Below the pieces are notes generated by a model, which had not been told where the DNA came from, made no database searches, and worked only from the letters and a program-made list of their open reading frames with translations. DNA of 64,000 nucleotides from Mycobacterium genavense ATCC 51234 (GTDB lineage Bacteria > Actinomycetota > Actinomycetes > Mycobacteriales > Mycobacteriaceae). The position numbers and the translations under genes were made by a program. Below, one piece after another: positions 54,631-63,730 of the stretch; position 1 is the stretch's first letter, and each line of letters begins with the position of its first letter. Location of the stretch: NCBI RefSeq assembly GCF_000526915.1, contig NZ_JAGZ01000013.1:1-64000 (forward strand), read 5' to 3'.

Positions 54631-55836
54631 CTACCCCACACTCACGTCGTCGGAACCGGCAGTGGCGCCCACCTTGGCACCGCTGGGCGGCTTGTTCTCG
54701 TCAAGGCCGGCGGTCAGGTCGCCCTTCCACTCGTCGTTGACGTTGTGCTGGTCGACCTTGTTCTTGCGCGACCGGATGTAGATGGCGGCCGAGGTCCCGA
54801 CCAGGAGCCCGAACCCGACGACGGCGCCGGGGTATCCGCCGATGTAGTGGACGATCCAATAGGTGATCGCGCCGACCAGGCCGGCCAGCGGAAGCGTCAC
54901 CAGCCAGGCGACGGCCATCCGGCCGGCCACGCCCCAGCGGACCTCGCCACCGGGCTTGCCCAGTCCGCTGCCCATCACCGAGCCGGTGCAAACCTGGGTG
55001 GTGGACAGCGCGTAGCCGAAGTGAGCGGACAGCAGAATGACTGCGGCCGAAGACGATTCGGCGGCCATGCCCTGCGGCGACGTGATCTCGACGAGCCCCT
55101 TGCCCAGGGTGCGGATGATTCGCCAGCCGCCCAGGTAGGTACCCGTGGCCATCGCTATGGCGCAGGACACGATGACCCACATCGGCGGGACCGCGGCACT
55201 CTTGCTGACCGAGCCGTAGGACATCAGCGCCAGGAAGATGATGCCCATCGTCTTCTGCGCGTCGTTGGTGCCGTGCGCCAACGAGACCAGCGACGCCGAG
55301 CCGATCTGGCCGCGCCGGAACCCGGCTTCGGTCCGGTCCTTCTGCAGGCCGCGGGTGATCCGGAAGACCGCCCAGGTGGCACACGCGCCGACCAGCAGGG
55401 CCACGAACACCGACACGATGGCCGGGATGATCGCCTTGGACATCACGCCCGACCAGATCACCCCGCGCGTTCCCACCGCCGCGATCGTGGCACCGATGAT
55501 GCCTCCGACCAGCGCGTGCGACGAGCTCGAGGGGATACCGAACAGCCAGGTCAGCAGGTTCCAGACGACGCCGCCGACCAGGCCGGCGAACACCAGTTCC
55601 AGCGACACGATGCTGGAATCGATGAGGCCCTTGGCGATGGTGGCCGCGACGGTGGTCGACAGGAACGCACCGATCAGGTTCAAAACCGCGGAGAGCGCGA
55701 CGGCTGTTTTGGGCTTCAGCGCGCCACTGGCGATCGAGGTCGCCATCGCGTTCGCGGTGTCATGGAAGCCGTTGGTGAAGTCGAAAGCCAATGCCGTGAC
55801 TACGACAATGATCAAGAGGAACAGTTGTATGTCCAC
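54631..55836 (-). CDS. pitA: Low-affinity inorganic phosphate transporter
   Basis: A 401-residue PiT-family (Pi:H+ symporter) protein. The two PiT signature repeats are present: DFTNGFHDTANAMATSIASG near the N-terminus and HGTNDAQKTMGIIFLAL in the middle. About ten helices are predicted. GTG 55836 is the natural start. PitA imports metal-phosphate complexes when phosphate is plentiful. It corresponds to Rv0545c. Confidence 0.95.
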   Translation of the reverse strand: MDIQLFLLIIVVVTALAFDFTNGFHDTANAMATSIASGALKPKTAVALSAVLNLIGAFLSTTVAATIAKGLIDSSIVSLELVFAGLVGGVVWNLLTWLFGIPSSSSHALVGGIIGATIAAVGTRGVIWSGVMSKAIIPAIVSVFVALLVGACATWAVFRITRGLQKDRTEAGFRRGQIGSASLVSLAHGTNDAQKTMGIIFLALMSYGSVSKSAAVPPMWVIVSCAIAMATGTYLGGWRIIRTLGKGLVEITSPQGMAAESSSAAVILLSAHFGYALSTTQVCTGSVMGSGLGKPGGEVRWGVAGRMAVAWLVTLPLAGLVGAITYWIVHYIGGYPGAVVGFGLLVGTSAAIYIRSRKNKVDQHNVNDEWKGDLTAGLDENKPPSGAKVGATAGSDDVSVG

Positions 55837-55933
55837 AGGGCCTGATTCTGGTGGTAGGGGGATTAAATTGTCGAATGCTGACCGCGGTGAAACTCAGGTA
55901 ATTTTTGAACCGTCGCCAGATGTTACCTGTCAG

Positions 55934-56341
55934 TCAACCGGTCGTTCCTTGTTGTTCACCCCGGGTGTCGCGGCGTAGCGGGTGGTCGCCCGGGACCTCG
56001 ACGAAGATGAGGGTAATGCCATCCGGATCGGTCACGTGCATCTCCTTCAAGCCCCACGGTTCGCGGCGCGCCGCACGGGCAATCGGCACCCCGCGCCCGG
56101 TCAGTTCGGCCTGGGTCGCCTCGATGTCGCGGACCTGCAGCCACAACGCGCCGGGGAAGGGTCCGCCGGAGTGGTCGGTGTCGCTCCAGCCGGCCAGCTC
56201 CAGCAACGACTGACCCGCGAAAAACACTGTGCCGGCGCCATAGTCGCGGTAGATGGCCAGTCCGATTTCGTCGCGGTAGAACGTCAACGACCGCTGATAA
56301 TCAGCCGGCCGCAGCAGCATCCGGCTGAACAAGATCTCCAT
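55934..56341 (-). CDS. Glyoxalase/VOC superfamily protein (Rv0546c-like)
   Basis: A 135-residue vicinal-oxygen-chelate protein with two beta-alpha-beta-beta-beta modules. The segments are LFSRMLLRPADYQRSLTFYR, LLELAGWS, WLQVRDIEATQAEL and MHVTDPDGITLIFVEV, the last with the metal-site Glu. A small-molecule isomerase, dioxygenase or resistance role is possible. It corresponds to Rv0546c and follows the SDR gene by 36 nt. Confidence 0.88.
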   Translation of the reverse strand: MEILFSRMLLRPADYQRSLTFYRDEIGLAIYRDYGAGTVFFAGQSLLELAGWSDTDHSGGPFPGALWLQVRDIEATQAELTGRGVPIARAARREPWGLKEMHVTDPDGITLIFVEVPGDHPLRRDTRGEQQGTTG

Positions 56342-56377
56342 GGCCTCGTGTCTATCACGTCTGTGGTCCGACCACGC

Positions 56378-57238
56378 TCAACCGTCGGAGGCGCGGTTGG
56401 GCTGCAGGTTCTGGCGCTGCATCAGGGTGTTCACCCACCGGGGCCCGATGGTGTCGAGCGCCCGGGCCGCGATCGCCATCCGCGGCGCGATCCGCACCGG
56501 CCGGGTGCGCGCGGCGGTGACCATCCACTCGGCGGCCTCCTCCGCCGTCAGCGCCGGCAACCCGTCGTAGGCCTTGGTCGGCTCGATCATCGGGGTGGCC
56601 ACCAACGGGTAGTACAGCGTCGTCGAGTGCACACCCCGTCGGCCCCACTCGGTTTCGGCGACGCGGCTCACCGCGGACAGGGCGGCCTTGGACGCGTTGT
56701 ACGGCGCGAACAACGGCGAGGCCTCCGACAGCACCCCCCAGGTCGACACGTTGATGATGTGACCGTCGCCGCGATCCAGCATGCCCGGCGCGAACCCGCG
56801 GATCAGCCGCAGCGGCGGCGCGTAGTAGTTGAGCACCATGGTCCGCTCGACGTCGTGCCAACGCTGAAGCGACTCGACCAGCGGCCGTCGGATGGACCGG
56901 CCGGCGTTGTTGATCAAGATGTCGACGCCGCCGAGACGCTTGTCGACGTCGGCGACCAACGCGTCCACGGCGGCCATGTCGGAGACGTCGCAGGGCATCG
57001 ACAGCGCCGTGCCGCCGGCGGCGGTGATCCGGTCCGCCAGCGCGTCGAGGCGATCCTGGCGGCGGGCGACGAGCACCACGGTGGCGCCGTGCTCGGCGAG
57101 CCGTTCGGCGCCGGCTTCGCCGATGCCCGACGACGCCCCAGTCAGCACGATCCGTTTGCCGTCCAGGTCGATCGGTTTGATTGCGGGCCGGTTGACCAGC
57201 ACTTGCGGTGACATCGGCGGCCGCATGCTGGCCAGCAC
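56378..57238 (-). CDS. Short-chain dehydrogenase/reductase (Rv0547c-like)
   Basis: A 286-residue classical SDR. The cofactor loop is TGASSGIGEAGAERLAEHG, followed by the NNAG motif (ILINNAGRS), catalytic Ser in INVSTWG, and Tyr-x3-Lys in YNASKAAL. NADP(H) is likely from the RR after strand 2 (VLVARRQDRL). GTG 57238 is used. A slightly longer open frame upstream has no standard start but encodes a homologue-like leader, so the true start may be upstream. The substrate is unknown. Confidence 0.88.
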   Translation of the reverse strand: MLASMRPPMSPQVLVNRPAIKPIDLDGKRIVLTGASSGIGEAGAERLAEHGATVVLVARRQDRLDALADRITAAGGTALSMPCDVSDMAAVDALVADVDKRLGGVDILINNAGRSIRRPLVESLQRWHDVERTMVLNYYAPPLRLIRGFAPGMLDRGDGHIINVSTWGVLSEASPLFAPYNASKAALSAVSRVAETEWGRRGVHSTTLYYPLVATPMIEPTKAYDGLPALTAEEAAEWMVTAARTRPVRIAPRMAIAARALDTIGPRWVNTLMQRQNLQPNRASDG

Positions 57239-57323
57239 GATCTGGTCGGCGAACCGGCGCAGGGGACTCTTGCTCCCAGGCCCGGAGTCTAGTTTCGCCG
57301 AGCCTGGCTCGACGGGCGCGACC

Positions 57324-58226
57324 TCAGAAGTAACGCGGGAAGGAGCTGTAGTCCGGGTCGCGCTTCTGCAGAAACGCGTCGCGGCCCTCGACGGCCTCGT
57401 CGGTCATGTAGGCCAGCCGGGTGGCCTCTCCGGCGAACAGCTGCTGGCCCACCAAGCCGTCGTCGATCAGGTTGAACGCGAACTTCAGCATCCGTTGTGC
57501 CTGCGGGGATTTGGCGTTGATCTCGGCGGCCCACTCCACACCCGCCTTTTCCAGCTCGCCGTGGTCGATGACCGCGTTGACCGCGCCCATGTGGTGCATC
57601 TGCTCGGCGGTGTACGTGCGGCCCAGGAAGAAGACCTCGCGGGCGTACTTCTGGCCGATCTGACGGGCCAGGTACGCGCTGCCGTAGCCGCCGTCGAAGC
57701 TGCCGACGTCGGCGTCGGTCTGCTTGAAGCGGGCATGCTCGCGACTGGCCAGGGTGAGGTCGCACACCACGTGCAGGCTGTGCCCGCCGCCGGCCGCCCA
57801 GCCGTTGACCAGGCAGATGACCACCTTGGGCATGAAGCGGATCAGCCGCTGCACCTCGAGGATGTGCAGCCTGCCGGCGCGTGCCGCGTCGACGGTATCC
57901 GCGGTCTCGCCCGAGGCGTATTGATAGCCGCTGCGGCCGCGGATTCGTTGGTCACCGCCGGAGCAGAACGCCCAGCCGCCGTCCTTGGGCGAGGGGCCGT
58001 TGCCGGTCAGCAACACCACGCCGACGTCGGGGGACATCCGGGCATGGTCGAGCACCCGGTACAGCTCGTCGACCGTGTGCGGCCGAAACGCGTTGCGCAC
58101 CTCGGGACGGTCGAACGCCACCCGCACCGTGGCGTTGGTGACGTGCCGGTGATACGTGATGTCGGTCAGATCACCGAACCCGTCCACCGGCTTCCAGGAG
58201 TGGGCGTGAAAAGGATTGTCGCTCAA
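57324..58226 (-). CDS. menB: 1,4-dihydroxy-2-naphthoyl-CoA synthase
   Basis: MenB cyclises o-succinylbenzoyl-CoA to 1,4-dihydroxy-2-naphthoyl-CoA. The crotonase-fold protein has the segments NGPSPKDGGWAFCSGGDQRI and VNGWAAGGGHSLHVVCDLTL with the oxyanion-hole glycines. The catalytic Asp lies in DADVGSFDGGYGSAYLA. The C-terminal SSFPRYF matches the M. tuberculosis enzyme. TTG 58226 gives 300 residues starting SDNPFHAHSW. No ATG or GTG is available without running into the upstream gene, so the exact N-terminus is uncertain. Confidence 0.95.
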   Translation of the reverse strand: MSDNPFHAHSWKPVDGFGDLTDITYHRHVTNATVRVAFDRPEVRNAFRPHTVDELYRVLDHARMSPDVGVVLLTGNGPSPKDGGWAFCSGGDQRIRGRSGYQYASGETADTVDAARAGRLHILEVQRLIRFMPKVVICLVNGWAAGGGHSLHVVCDLTLASREHARFKQTDADVGSFDGGYGSAYLARQIGQKYAREVFFLGRTYTAEQMHHMGAVNAVIDHGELEKAGVEWAAEINAKSPQAQRMLKFAFNLIDDGLVGQQLFAGEATRLAYMTDEAVEGRDAFLQKRDPDYSSFPRYF

Positions 58227-58228
58227 GG

Positions 58229-58686
58229 CTATTGAATTCCGTCCAGTCGAAATACTGCGCAGCGGCCGGCCAGCGCTTCGAACTCCTCCGGGCGTCCCTC
58301 GTCGACCAGGCCGGCCCGCTTCATGAAGCCCACCCCGGTGGCACTGCTTCGGGGAACGCCCGCAACAGCGGGCGGGCGTCCTCGGCGGAAAACTCGACCA
58401 TCCGCACGCGCCGGACCTTGCGGCCACGAGCCACCGTGACCTCTTCTGCGGCCCGCACGTTGGCAACCCAGTCGGCACCGGGAAAACCGGCGACGACGTA
58501 CTCGCGGCCGTCCACCGTCATCGGGGTCACCGGTGTCGACCGCGGGAGTCCCGATTTACGACCAGGCACCGTCAGCACGACGGGGCTCTCGCCGCCAAAG
58601 CTCAGGCCCAGCCGCGACATCCGGATGAAGACGTTGTTCGCCGGTTTCAGCCACCAGGGCGGTTTGGGGTCACCAGCACGCGCCAT
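58229..58686 (-). pseudogene. F420-dependent nitroreductase-like protein, frameshifted
   Basis: From ATG 58686 the frame encodes a Ddn/DUF385-fold protein (RAGDPKPPWWLKPANNVFIRM, VVLTVPGRKSGLPRSTPVTP, GADWVANVRAAEEV) and stops at 58321. The family ending (GFMKRAGLVDEGRPEEFEAL, AGRCAVFRLD) is found one frame over, to a stop at 58229. One missing base near the ccaccggggtggg tract (58331-58344) explains this. Two bases separate its stop from menB, so it probably is transcribed with menB. It replaces the vapBC3 genes found here in M. tuberculosis. Confidence 0.8.
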
Positions 58687-58827
58687 GACAGCCACAGTAG
58701 TCAGCTTCGCCGCGTCTCCAGAAAGGGTTCGACACAGTGCGCCCGGGCGACTGGTTGACGCATCAATAAAAATCTGCTTAAGGTAGACGAGTCAACCTTT
58801 TTCGGTATCAGCAAGGGAGGGCTCTCA

Positions 58828-59451
58828 ATGAGCAGCATCAGCATCATCGGCACCGGCAACATGGCGCGGGCCATTGGCGCACTGGCGGTAGCCGGCGGCA
58901 ATACCGTCGAGATCATCGGCCGCGATCAGGCGAAGGCCGCCGCCCTGGCCGAGACCCTGGGCGGCCGCGCCACGACGGGGGAGTTCGGTGCCGTCCCGGC
59001 CGGCAACATCGTGATCGTGTCCCTGCTGTATGCCAGCGTCGTTCCGGTCGTCACCCAGTACGGGGACGCCCTCGCGGGCAGGGTCATCGTCGACATCAGC
59101 AACCCCTTCAATGCGGCGGCCGACGGGCTGGCCATCCCCGCCGACACGTCGGTCGCGCAAGAAGTCGCCAAGGCCGCCCCGGCCAGCGCCAGCGTGGTGA
59201 AGGCGTTCAACACGATCTTCGGTGTGGTCCTGGAAAAAGGCCGGCCGCTCGACGTCTTCATGGCCGGCGACGACGCGCGCGCCAAGGCCGCGGTGGCGGA
59301 GTTCATCGACAGCCTCGGGCTGCGCCCGTTGGACGTGGGCGACTTGCACATGGCGCACTGGCTGGAAGCAACCGGCCTGGTCGTCATGGGCCTCGCCCGC
59401 CACGGGATGGGCAACTTCGACTTCGCCCTCGGCGCCGCTGTGCCCGCCTGA
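58828..59451 (+). CDS. NADPH:F420 oxidoreductase-like Rossmann protein
   Basis: A 207-residue protein with an N-terminal Rossmann motif ISIIGTGNMARAIGALA. It has the short single-domain pattern of NADPH-dependent F420 reductase (Fno-like) proteins, including DISNPFNAAADG and VVKAFNTIFG. It would exchange hydride between NADP(H) and a deazaflavin or act on a small substrate. ATG 58828 follows aaggga/gggagg. An AT-rich patch just upstream (about 58,770-58,800) is the probable promoter. It precedes a luciferase-like F420 enzyme gene, making a small F420 pair. Confidence 0.85.
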   Translation: MSSISIIGTGNMARAIGALAVAGGNTVEIIGRDQAKAAALAETLGGRATTGEFGAVPAGNIVIVSLLYASVVPVVTQYGDALAGRVIVDISNPFNAAADGLAIPADTSVAQEVAKAAPASASVVKAFNTIFGVVLEKGRPLDVFMAGDDARAKAAVAEFIDSLGLRPLDVGDLHMAHWLEATGLVVMGLARHGMGNFDFALGAAVPA

Positions 59452-59502
59452 GCCGGGGCGCGGCCCGAGCAGCTGAACGAACGTTACGAGAGGACTCTCG
59501 CC

Positions 59503-60393
59503 TTGAAGCTTGGTTTCGCACTTCCCATCGTCGGCCCCGCTATCACCAGCGCCGCCGGTCTGAGCGAGTTTTGCCGGGGACTCGAAGACCTCGGCTACGA
59601 CAGCCTGTGGGTCGGCGATCGCCTGGTCACCCCGGTAGACATGCACAGCATTTATCCGGGCAAGGAGCAGCCGTACCCGCCGCAGATGACCCGCTACCTC
59701 GATCCGGTGCTGCTGTGGACGGTCGCCGCGACGGCGACCAGCCGGGTTCGGCTCAACGCCAGCACGCTCAGCACGTTCTACTACGAGCCGGTCCACCTGG
59801 CCCGGTTGCTGACCACACTCGACGTGCTGAGCCAGGGCCGCCTCGACGTCGGCGTCGGAATCGGGTGGATGAAGGACGAGCACGACATCGCCCGCAGCGC
59901 GGACTGGCGCCGGCGCGGGCGGATCCTCGACGACCTGCTGGCGTTTCTGCACGAATGGTGGACGACCACCCCGGTGTCCTGGCACAGCGAGTTCTTCTCA
60001 CTGTCGCCCATCCACGCCGACCTGCGTCCCGTCCAGCCCGGCGGTCCGCCGATCTGGATCGGCGGTGCCAGTGCGGCCGCGGTGCGCCGGGTGGGCCGCA
60101 GCGGGACCGGCTGGCTCGGGGTGGAAGGGTTGCAGGCAGAGGTCACCGACCGGTTGTGGTCGATCGCGCGCCGGGCGGCGCAGGACGCCGGCCGCGATCC
60201 GGACACGCTGAAGACGGCCATGCGGGTCAACCTCGAACCGGGCACGTCGGTCGAGTCGGTCGTCGGCAGGCTGGAGCGCCTCGCCGCATCCGGTGCCGAC
60301 GAGGCGATCGTGGCTGCCTTCGCCATGTTCGCCAGCCTGGGCGAGATGCTCGACTTCGCCGGCCAGGTAATCGCCCGATGGGGGACGGCTTGA
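59503..60393 (+). CDS. F420-dependent luciferase-like monooxygenase/oxidoreductase
   Basis: A 296-residue TIM-barrel LLM-class protein. It reads MKLGFALPIVGPAITSAAGL, EDLGYDSLWVGDRLVTPV, SQGRLDVGVGIGWMKDEHD and PPIWIGGASAAAVRRVGR, typical for the F420-binding branch of the luciferase family. TTG 59503 is chosen because gagaggac precedes it at fair spacing and the family starts there. The upstream NADPH:F420-type gene could supply reduced F420. The substrate is unknown. Confidence 0.88.
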   Translation: MKLGFALPIVGPAITSAAGLSEFCRGLEDLGYDSLWVGDRLVTPVDMHSIYPGKEQPYPPQMTRYLDPVLLWTVAATATSRVRLNASTLSTFYYEPVHLARLLTTLDVLSQGRLDVGVGIGWMKDEHDIARSADWRRRGRILDDLLAFLHEWWTTTPVSWHSEFFSLSPIHADLRPVQPGGPPIWIGGASAAAVRRVGRSGTGWLGVEGLQAEVTDRLWSIARRAAQDAGRDPDTLKTAMRVNLEPGTSVESVVGRLERLAASGADEAIVAAFAMFASLGEMLDFAGQVIARWGTA

Positions 60394-60428
60394 CGGCAGG
60401 GGAAGGCGGCCGTCCCGTCGCCGTCGAC

Positions 60429-62048
60429 TCAGCCGACCGAGCGGGCGGCGCCTTCCCAGAACCGCGCCCGGACGGCCTTCTTGTCCGGCTTGCCCAGCCC
60501 GGTCAACGGCAGCGCGTCGACGATCTCGACCCGCTTGAGCGACTGCACCGAACCCTTGCGCTCCTTGACCGCGGCCTGAATCTCGGCGGTCATCTTCTCG
60601 ATCGACGCGTCGTCCGTCGGCGCGTCGGAGCGCAGCACCACCACGGCGGTGACGGCCTCGCCCCACTTGTCGTCGGGCGCCCCGACCACGCACACCTGCG
60701 CGACCGACGGATGCTCGGCGATGACGTCCTCGACCTCGCGGGGAAAGACGTTGAAGCCGCCAGTGACGATCATGTCCTTGACCCGGTCGACGATGAGTTA
60801 GAAGCCGTCCTCGTCCTCGCGGGCCATGTCGCCGGTGTGCAGCCAGCCGTCCTTAAACGTCTCGGCCGTGGCCTCGAGCAGATTCCAGTAGCCGCCCGCC
60901 AAAAGCGGTCCGCTGACACAGATTTCGCCCGGCTCACCCTGCGGCACCGGATTGCCGTCCTCGCCCAACAGCGCCACCCGGGCGAACAGCGTCGGGCGTC
61001 CGCACGACGTCAGCCGCTTCTCGTCGTGTTCGGCTTTGGCCAGATAGGTGATCGCCATCGGCGCCTCGGACTGGCCGTAGTTCTGGGCGAAGATCGGAGT
61101 ACTTGGGCGAAGATCGGGCCGAACCGCCGGATCGCCTCGGCCAGCTGCACCGGGTTCATCGCGGAGGCGCCGTAGTAGACGGTCTGCAGCGACGACAGGT
61201 CGCGGGTGTGCGAATCCGGATGGTCCATCAGGGCGTACAGCATCGACGGCACCAGCATGGTGGCCGTAATGCGTTGCTCTCAATGGTTTTCAACACCTCG
61301 GCGGGATCGAACTTGCCCAGCACCACCATCTCGCCGCCCTTGACCAGGGTTGGTGTGTAAACGCCGCACCGGCGTGCGACAGCGGCGTGCACATCAGGAA
61401 CTTCGGATACTCGGGCCACTCCCATTCGGAGAGCTGGATCTGGGTCATCGCGGCGATGTTGCCCGTGGTGCCCAGCACGCCCTTAGGCTTGCCGGTGGTG
61501 CCGCCGGTGTAGGCCATGCCGCCGATGTGGTCCGGCGGCAACTCGGCGACCACCAGTGGCTTGGGCTCGTACTTGGCGGCCTCGGCCGACAGGTCCACCG
61601 CCACCCCGTCCAGCGCCCGGGGGACCGGGCCGATGGTCAGGATCTGCTTGAGCGTCTCGACCTTTTCCAGCAGCCCCAGCGCCCGCTCGACGAACGCCGG
61701 GTTGGGGTCGACGATCAGCGAGCTGGCACCGCAGTCGGACAGCACGTAGGCATGGTCGTCCAGCGAGCCGAGCGGGTGCAGCGCGGTGCGCCGGTAGCCC
61801 TGGGTCTGGCTGGCGCCCAGGATCATCAGCACCTCGGGGCGGTTCAACGCCAGCAACCCGACCGTGGCACCGGTTCCGGCGCCGAGCGCCTCGAACGCCT
61901 GGGTGTACTGGCTGATCCGCTCGGCCAGTTTGCCCCCGGTCAGCGTGGTGTCGCCGAGAAACAGCACCGGCCGGTTCTTGTGGCGCTTGAGCGCGCCCAC
62001 CAACAGATGGCCGTTATGCGTCGGATGGCGCAACAAATCGTCACTCAT
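60429..62048 (-). pseudogene. fadD8: Long-chain fatty-acid-CoA ligase (FadD8), broken
   Basis: An acyl-CoA synthetase in pieces. From ATG 62048 the first part (YTGGTTGKPKGVL P-loop, MCTPLSHAGAAF) loses frame near 61,360. The next piece (YTPTLVKGGEMVVLGKFDP) loses frame near 61,280. The next (SSLQTVYYGASAMNPVQL) reaches a 20-bp tandem duplication at 61084-61117 that shifts frame within GPIFAQ. The A5-A7 region (YGQSEAPMAITYLA, GWLHTGDMAREDEDGF) ends at TAA 60798-60800. The same frame then continues LIVDRVKDMIVTGGFNVFP to the end, with the final Lys of LGKPDKKAVR. Four lesions make this a clear pseudogene. It corresponds to Rv0551c. Confidence 0.92.
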
Positions 62049-62126
62049 GTGGGCAAGACTAGAACGTGTTGCAATTCGGGTCAGCCGCACCCTCGCAGAC
62101 GCCGGGGATCATTAGGATCGCTACCC

Positions 62127-63730
62127 ATGGCGCTGGCAGATCTCGTCGTTACCGGAACCATCCTGACCGTCGACGACGCCAGACCCACCGCAGAGGCACT
62201 GGCCATCGCCGACGGCCGCATCATCGCCGTCGGCACTCGCCACGAGGTCGCCGAGTTCATCGGCGCCGACACCCAGACCGTCGACGTCGGTAACGGGTGC
62301 GTGCTGCCGGGATTCGTCGAGGCGCACGGGCATCCGCTGATGGAGGCCGTCGCTGATCGGACCGGATCGTGGACATCCGCCCGGTCACCGTTCCCGGCGC
62401 CGACGACGTCGTCGCCGCGATCCGTCGGGAGGTCGCGCGACGCGGGTCGACGGGCGTCTACCTCAATGGCTGGGACGCGCTGCTGCAATCCGGTCTGCCC
62501 GACCCGACGCTGGCCTGGCTCGACGAGATCGCGCCGGACGGCCCGCTGGTGATCATCCACAACTCGAGGCACAAGGCCTACTTCAACTCGCACGCCGCCC
62601 AGCAAAACGGGCTGACCCGCGACACCCCGGACCCCAAAGGCGCCAAATACGGCCGCGACGCCAACGGCGACCTCGACGGCACCGCCGAGGAGATCGCCGC
62701 GGTGTTCCCGCTGCTCGGCGGGGCCATCACGGCCGACAGCTACCCGGCGATGCTGCTCGCCGAGTGTGAACGTCTCAACCGGGCCGGCCTGACCACCTGC
62801 TCGGAGATGGCATTCGACCCGAACTTCGGGCCGCTGGTGGCCCAGTTGCATGACCGGTTGACGGTGCGGCTGCGCACCTACGAGGTGTCCAACCCGCGGA
62901 TGGCCACCGCCGCCTCACCCGGCCAGGGCGACGACATGCTGCGTCAGGTCGGCATCAAGATCTGGGTGGACGGGTCGCCATGGATCGGCAACATCGCGCT
63001 GTCCTTTCCGTACCTGGACACCGAGGCCACCCGGACGATGGGCATCCCTAAGGGCTCGTGCGGCTGCGCCAACTACACCGCCGAGCAGCTGCGCGAGATC
63101 GTCGGCGCCTACTACCCGCTGGGCTGGCAGATGGCCTGCCACGTGCAGGGCGACGCCGGCGTCGACACCATCCTCGACGTCTACGAAGAGGCGCTGCGCA
63201 ACCATCCGCGCGACGACCATCGGCTGCGCCTCGAGCACGTCGGCGCCATCCGGCCCGAGCAGCTGCGCCGCGCCGCCGACCTCGGGGTGACCTGCAGCAT
63301 CTTCGTCGACCAGATTCACTACTGGGGCGACGTCATCGTCGACGGCCTGTTCGGCGAGGAGCGCGGATCCCGTTGGATGCCAGCAGGATCCGCGGTCACG
63401 AGCGGGATGCGCATCTCGCTGCACAACGATCCGCCGGTCACGCCGGAGGAGCCGCTGCGCAACATCAGCGTGGCGGTGACCCGCATCGCACCCAGCGGCC
63501 GGGTGCTGGCACCCGAGGAGCGGCTGACGGTCGAGCAGGCCATCCGCGCCCAGATCATCGACGCCGCCTACCAGCTGTTCGCCGACAACGTCGTCGGCTC
63601 GCTCGAGGTCGGCAAGTACGCCGACCTGGTGGTGCTGTCGGCCGACCCCCGCACGGTGCCGCCCGAACAGATCGCCGATCTCGACGTGCGCGCGACCTAT
63701 CTGGCGGGCCGCCGGGTCTACAGCCGGTGA
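62127..63730 (+). pseudogene. YtcJ-type metal-dependent amidohydrolase (Rv0552-like), frameshifted
   Basis: ATG 62127 opens an amidohydrolase (LADLVVTGTILTVDD, metal site LPGFVEAHGHPLMEAVA) and loses frame at about 62,355. The rest (DIRPVTVPGADDVVAAIRRE, EMAFDPNFGPLVAQL, KIWVDGSPWIGNIALSF, MACHVQGDAGVDTILDVYEE) runs in another frame from about 62,369 to 63730. The signature VSLHNDPP-like end reads ISLHNDPPVTPEEPLRNI. The intact length would be about 534 residues. A short deletion in the gctgatcggaccgg stretch is the probable cause. The menC start overlaps its stop, so downstream coupling may be affected. Confidence 0.85.

Noticed and set aside
59571-61175. A 534-codon plus-strand frame over the LLM enzyme and fadD8
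   Set aside because: It is out of frame with the recognisable LLM protein and antisense to fadD8, with Arg/Pro-rich low-complexity content.
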